Below are positions 58,325 to 64,000 of a DNA stretch of 64,000 nt, piece by piece. The position numbers and the translations under genes are program-made. How positions within the stretch are numbered: position 1 is the stretch's first letter; each line of letters begins with the position of its first letter. The DNA comes from Vandiemenella viatica. Taxonomy: Eukaryota; Arthropoda; Insecta; Orthoptera; Morabidae. Where the stretch lies: the NCBI GenBank assembly GCA_031002005.1, contig CM061914.1, forward strand, positions 14,246,148 to 14,310,147, in the 5' to 3' direction. The notes below the pieces were generated by a model that was not told where the DNA came from, ran no database searches, and saw only the letters and a program-made list of their open reading frames with translations.

Positions 58325-61060
58325 TTTTTGTATTTTGATGTCATCAGTCTTTCAACTGGTTTGATGCGATCCTCCACCCCTTCCTATCCTGTGCTAATAT
58401 TTCATTTCTACATACCCCTTTCAACCCACATCCTCAATTATCTGCTTCATATATTCTAATCTCCGTCATCCACTACAGTTCTTCCCTTCGACTGTCCTCT
58501 CCACCAGCAAATTAACCAAGTCAGCATGTCTCAAAATATGACCTACCAGCCTGTCTCTTCTTTCTGTAAGCTTCTTCCACAAACTTCTTTCCTCACCCAT
58601 CATTTCAAAAACTCATTCATTTCTTACTTTGTCAGTCCACTTAATTTTCATCATTCTTCTGTAGCACCACATTTCAAATGCTTCAATTTTCTTTCTTTCT
58701 GGTAATCCTAAGGTCCATGTTTTGCTACCATAAAGTGCTGTGCTCCACACATAGAGTTTTAAAAAGTTCTTTGTAATTCCTAGATCAATATTTGAAACTA
58801 AAAGGTTTCTCTTTTTCATGAAGGCTCTTTTTGCTAGTGTTATTCTGCTTTGAACATTATTCCTGCTTCAGCCATCGGTTGTAATTTTGCTTCCCAAGTA
58901 ACAGAACTCACTCACTTCTCCTATTGCATCAGATCCTATTTTCATATTTAATCTAATAGTATTGGTATCATTTCTGTTGCATTTCATCACTTTTGTCTTG
59001 CTTTGATTTATATTCAGGCCAAAATTTTCCTTCAGTATTTTGTTGAAAGACTTTAAAAATAAATTTTGAAGAGGGAAAATTTAGGTGGGTGCAGGATAGG
59101 GGGAAGATGGGTGTGAAGGGAAATTGCCACCGGAGCCTGTGCTCCATTGCAATTAAATTAAATTAAATGGCATTCAGTAACTTCTCAATATCCTCAGCCT
59201 GTTCTGTGTCAGAAAATCGTAGCATACTGATTTTTTCTCCCTGAACACTTATGCCACATGGATTTTTTTTTTTTTTACTTTCTTTATTGCTTCTTCTACA
59301 TACAAGTTGAATATTAACAGTTATAGACCACAACATTTCTCTCACATCCTTTTTAACTGATGCATGTATCTTGTGATTCTCTCCTTTTATTATAGCCCCT
59401 TAATTCTTATATAGTTTATACAGTATTCTTCTATCTCGATACTTTAGACCTGACTTCTTTAAAATTTTGAACATCTTGTCCCACCTAATATTATCAAAAG
59501 CTTTTTCTAAATCAACAAATGCCATAAAAGTATCTTCAAATATTAATCTTAAAAACAGAATTGCTTTCCTTGTACCATGATTTTTCCTAAACCCAATCTG
59601 ATCTTCCCTTACTATCTCTTCTACTACTCTTTCCATCCTTCTGAATATTATGCTGGTCAGTAATTTTGAAGCATGTGATGTTAGACTAATGGTGCGATAA
59701 TTCTTCAATTGTCGGGGTTTGCTTTCTATGGAAGTGTAAAAATGATATTTTTATTAAAATCAGTTGGAATTTCTCCTGTTTCATAACTTCTTGATATCAG
59801 CTTGAATAATTTTTTGGTTCATTCTTCTGCTAGGGATTTAAGAAGTTCTTCAGGGATCTCATCAATTCCAACTGCCGTATTTGCTTTCAAGTCATTCAGA
59901 GCTTTATTAAATTCTGTCCTCAAAATAGGATCTCCTAAGTCATCAATGTCGACATCACCTTCCTTTTCCATTACACTATTGTTCAAGTCATTCCCATCAT
60001 AGAGTTTCTCAATGTATTCCTTCCATCGGTTAGCTCTATCATGTGAGCTTAAAAGAAGTTTCCAATCGGCAGCTTTAATGTTCATACCTCTTTCCTACAT
60101 TTTTCCAAAATTTTGTTTGAGCAGTCTATATGCAACATCTACTTTACCTATGACCATTTTGTTTTCTACTTCTTCACACTTAGCTTGTAGCCATTTTTCT
60201 TTTGCTATTTTGCATTTCCTATTTATTTGATTTCAAAATTGTCTATTCTGATCTCTTCCTGCTTCATCCTGAGCATTTTTGTACCTTCTCCTCTGATCCA
60301 TCAGCTCCAAAATTTCTTCTATGATCCAAGGTTTTTGGGCAGCTTGTTCCCTAAAGTTTCTTTACCACCTTTCATTATTTCGGTCTTTAATGCATTTCAT
60401 TTGTCTTAAGTTAAGCTCCTTTTAGAATTACTTCTTAGACCTAAGTCTACCATTTCTGCAAATTTTTCTCTTGTGCTAGATTGTTTAAGTTTATTCACTT
60501 ACAGTCTGTTCTGTTTATACTGCTTCCTTATTCGCTTAAATTTCAGCCTGCACTCCATTATTATCAAATTATGGTCAGAGTCTATGTCTGCTCCTGTGTA
60601 CGCTTTACAGTCTAGAACTTGATTCCTGAATCTCTGTTTGACCATGATATAATCTATCTGATATCTGCCTGTATCCCCAGGACGTTTCCAGGCGTATATC
60701 CTTCTTGCATGACTCTTATACAGTGTGTTTGCCAAAACTGGCTGATATCTTTCACAAAATTCTAACAACCTGCTTCCTCGCTCATTTCTTTCTCCTAGAC
60801 CCCTCTTTTCCTTCTCCCACTATTGATTATTAGATTTTGGTCCCCCTTCACATATTGGATTAATTGTTCAATGCCAGCATACATTTTCTCTATTTCTTCA
60901 TCATCTTCCTGTGACGTTGGCACATACACTTGTACTAATGTGGTTGGGATGGGCTTAGTTTCTAGCCTCATCAAAATAATCCTGTCACTAAACTGTTCAC
61001 TAAAAGCAATAGTTAACTTTTCTAAAACTTTGTTGCACTTAATTCCATTTTTAAATTTAA
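58325..61060 (-). pseudogene. RTE-type LINE, minus-strand copy
   Basis: The minus-strand frames repeat those of 48771-51449 with few changes, including NKALNDLKANTAVGIDEIPE, REDQIGFRKNHGTRKAIL and FVDLEKAFDNIRWDK. The endonuclease part is RIYAWKRPGDTGRYQIDYIM with TGADIDSDHNLIIM near 60600. The C-terminal part is TWTLGLPERKKIEAFEMW with RRMMKIKWTDKVRNE (58613-58819). The catalytic FADD is gone: MLRFSDTEQAEDIEK shows that the ADDIVLLA stretch was lost near 59205-59220. A CR1-like LINE tail is inserted at 59045-59167. The copy is inactive. Confidence 0.87.
59045..59167 (+). repeat. CR1-like LINE 3' end nested in RTE copy
   Basis: It begins gaaagactttaaaaataaat, continues aggtgggtgcaggatagggg, then gaaattgccaccggagcctg, and ends with ATTAA repeats. 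It matches the last 120 bp of the copy at 43221-43661. It is absent at the matching site of the plus-strand RTE copy (about 50765). Confidence 0.87.
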
Positions 61061-63693
61061 TGCAAATTCTCTGATCCAGGAATTACACAAATCAAAAATC
61101 GCTGATTGTATCAAAACACATTATCCTTTTAACAGCTGACAAGAGTCTAATCATCCAATCTAGCTCAAAATGTATGTATAATGCTCAATTACCGAAAATG
61201 CTCACTGAGCAAATCAAAAAAGACATGTCATTTGCATTATGGCACTAACAAAAAACAGCCAGGATTCTTTATGGCTAACTCAAAAAGTGCACAACGTGAA
61301 ATTCACATCTGTTTCAGGTTGCATTTTCCACATATGATGATTCACATTTTTTTTTCTTACCTCTAAAGTGTCGGGTAAGAAGAATCATGTATATTTTTCA
61401 AGAAATCAGAATGCACTGTGGTCTTTTTTCCACTCAATCAGTGATTTCAGTCTCTGATTGTAACATTTACATACTTTTAAGACACATTTGCCAACACAAC
61501 AAGGAAAAAGTGCTGCCAATCAGATCAATACACCCTGTAAAATTTCAAAATTCCTATTAGTTTTTGAACATACCTCTTATGCCAGTAAAACCAAATTAAA
61601 TCTGCAACAATTAAGAATTTCTTTCGTAGAGCTCAAATAAAACCCACAACATTCATGACAATGAATAGTAAAAAATAAACAATGGGACACCTGGTAAACA
61701 TGTATTGGTATCAGTTGTAAAAACCAATAATCCTTTCCTAGAAAAAAATTGCAAGAGAATCTACTGATAGCATACACATAAAAATGACTAACAATGAAGT
61801 ATTGCTGGTAATATTCTTGAAGTTGGTACCCTACTTATTTTTCCTTTGAGCTACAGAGGTTATTAATTGAAAATCATCAAACTGTAGAGTAAGTAGAATC
61901 AAACATTAATATGTTTGAGATACAGAGATCAAATATATTTTTTTTGGTGTTGTAGAGAGAAAATATGCACTGAAATATTTTGCAGGATAATACTGATTAT
62001 TTTGACTTATCGAGGGCTCAGATTTTGAGTAATGGAGGTATTGGGACTTAAAGGGAAGGGTAAAATGTGTGGGCAGTTAGTTGGTTGCTGCCATATGTGG
62101 CAACGAAGCGGGCGATAATGAGTATGTGTGGTTGGCGTTAATACTTTGTCTGATTGTTTCTAGATGGCTGGTCCGATTTCTATTAAATCATAAGGTCACC
62201 TTTAAATTCACTTCAGATTTATTTAACAAACTTGCAAACTTGTATATACACACCAACCACCACCAATAAGTCTACTTATTCATTTTGACTGTGGATAAAG
62301 GCTATACGGCACTTCATCTCTTCAAATTGTGGGTTCTGACCATGCTTTCATTCACTTAGTCAATCGTCCTGAAGCACTTTCTTTTATTAATTTGCATATA
62401 AGATTTTATTACTTTTATCTCTGCTCTACCATAAAACAGGGCGAGCAGCCAACTTAATACAAACTACAGCAGCAGCCAAACTCGTGACCGATCTCTTCGG
62501 CAGTCCGTTGCAGACTCCCTCAACAATTACTTTCTGCTCCGCGCTTAACAATGCTTCGTGACGATTTTAAACTTTGCACATAATACTGTCTCACCACAAA
62601 GGCTTTATTTTGAGTTGTAGACTTATAAAGGTTTGCCTTACCAAGGTTCTACAGTAGTTTCAGCGAACTCAGAAGTATTGGTGAAATGCACATGAACTGG
62701 AAAGGTGCAGAAGAAATGCACCAATGGAGTAGTTCAATGCCATAGTTTCATGGGAGTGATTAAAGAATTAATTATTAAACAAATAAAAGTTCAATAAATG
62801 TCTGGTTAGTCAAGTAAATATAAGGGAATTATGTTGTGTTGTTTGTGTAATTTAATGTTTTATTGAATTGATTTTGATTAAATTTGTAGTTTTGAAGAAA
62901 TACCAAGCTTCTAGAATAGTAATTTGTGAAGCTCAGAATTCCTTATAAACCCTCCATTTTGTGATTTTCAGTGACTGCCACCGATTTATCATTGATGCAG
63001 GCGACGGTGTAGTGAGGATTAGCTTCAGGGTGGGGCAATAACAAGGAAAAATACTGGTTGGAAATGTTTTTAGGCCTACATGAAAAAATTTAAACACTCA
63101 TTTAACTTATTTAAGCACTAGTCCACAAGCGTTCAAGCTAAATTTTGGCAAAATTTATTTTTCAATAATAAGAGTGAAAATTTTTATTTTAATATATTTT
63201 TCGCATAACTTCTTGAGGGAGGGAGCAAGGGTGGACAAGTGACCTCCCTGGCTACACCCATGGATTCATGGCCACATTAGTTTTATGTAAAATTTACTAA
63301 AACCAAATTGAAATTAGTTGAAAGTAACTTTAAAGTATAGGGGAGAATTTTTTGAGTATTTCTGTAAATTGCAATTCCCTTTTTAGAAGATTTTTGAACA
63401 CTCTATAGAAATTATGACTTTCATCAAGTTATAACTGACTGATTGTTAGACTGATGGTTTGAGAGGATCAATGTAATTTATAGAAGTAGAAATCAATATT
63501 TAATAATATATCATGGTCAAATTGAGCTCCTAATTCCAGTAGTGTTTGGGAAAAACTGATCAGAGAATTCATTAAATTGAACAATTAACCTAATTCCAGT
63601 CATTTTGTAGTGTTGCATAGTTCCTTATTTCCTCTGTGTGGTAGTGGTGACCATCAATAATGTTATTATTACATAAATTTTAGCAGTTAATCG
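61061..63693. other. intergenic, no gene recognised
   Basis: AT-rich sequence. Frames such as 62081-62269 and 61577-61777 have no motif. No terminal repeats were recognised. Confidence 0.5.
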
Positions 63694-63861
63694 TGTAGAG
63701 CAGGAGAGCATGAAAATAAACTGTAAAGAACGCGTTATTGTGAACAGCAATTCTTTACTACATGTTCACACGCCAATGCACAATACAATGTACAACATAG
63801 ACCAGAGGGATTACAGACAAGAATAATTTAATGTCTGTGCATTTCACTGATAATCTCTACA
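63694..63861 (-). repeat. Copia 3' LTR
   Basis: The 168-bp block begins TGTAGAG and ends CTCTACA on both strands, giving a 7-bp terminal inverted repeat. On the minus strand it follows a polypurine tract (CCGAGGGGGGGGAT). The 5' part of the element lies beyond the window. Confidence 0.8.
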
Positions 63862-63900
63862 ATCCCCCCCCTCGGAAGATCATTGACTTGTGGATGATCA

Positions 63901-64000
63901 TTCCACACTTTGGAGATTATGCCACCTGGACCTGCTTCAGCAGATGAGTATGATGTGACTCGTGTAGTCTGTGACACAGTGCCTTCGTGAAGATATCCAC
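63901..64000 (-). pseudogene. pol: Copia pol C-terminus (partial, runs off window)
   Basis: The minus strand opens with VDIFTKALCHRLHESHHTHL followed by a short stop-terminated tail. ADIxTKAL is the conserved end of Copia RNase H, just upstream of the 3' LTR as expected. Only about 28 codons are in the window, so intactness cannot be judged. Confidence 0.8.

Overview
This window looks like non-coding DNA from a large, repeat-rich arthropod genome, most likely an insect and plausibly an orthopteran. The evidence is AT-rich sequence full of nested transposons, two copies of a tRNA-derived SINE that resembles what I recall from locusts (memory, not a search), and insect-type LINE, hAT, Tc1/mariner, P-like and Penelope-like elements. 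I see no convincing host gene, no rRNA or tRNA gene and no CRISPR array. Almost every protein-like signal belongs to a mobile element, and nearly all are broken by frameshifts, stops or deletions.

Layout. 1-9 kb: a possible LTR, a hAT element (2567-3403) with a perfect 8-bp target duplication, CR1-like LINE scraps, and a GIY-YIG retroelement pseudogene interrupted by a Harbinger-like MITE. 9.3-21.0 kb: a satellite of about 140-170-bp units split by a composite Gypsy element (10295-20264, TSD tacc). This Gypsy element has gag and integrase but has lost protease and reverse transcriptase. Its 5' LTR carries a 1350-bp hAT and two palindromic scars; its 3' LTR carries a 1762-bp P-like element with a THAP exon, next to a third scar. 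With these insertions subtracted the LTRs are 566 and 567 bp.

21-39 kb: a GIY-YIG fragment, an RTE/L1-type LINE, an internally deleted mariner, a fold-back hairpin, two CR1-like LINE copies, a hAT MITE and two different Tc1 elements. The second LINE copy is split by a Tc1 (36060-37479) and a hAT MITE (38028-38438). 39-46 kb: a SINE, then a 4.4-kb hAT whose transposase tail is interrupted by a MITE that itself holds a LINE tail and an LTR-like piece, followed by a solo LTR with TSD aaga.

46-64 kb: a Jockey-like RT fragment, a head-to-head Penelope-like element, a minus-strand SINE, and two near-identical RTE-type LINE copies placed tail to tail (48.8-51.4 kb plus; 58.3-61.1 kb minus). Between them lies an older minus-strand LINE containing a solo LTR (TSD actt), which in turn contains a BED-finger hAT. 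The last 300 bases hold the 3' end of a Copia element running off the window.

The strongest unusual signal is in the Gypsy LTRs: four P-like insertion or excision events within the same roughly 80 bp of LTR sequence. Three of them are palindromic scars (30, 28 and 4 bp) flanked by 8-bp duplications, as expected if identical single-stranded ends left by P-type excision were re-annealed and joined.
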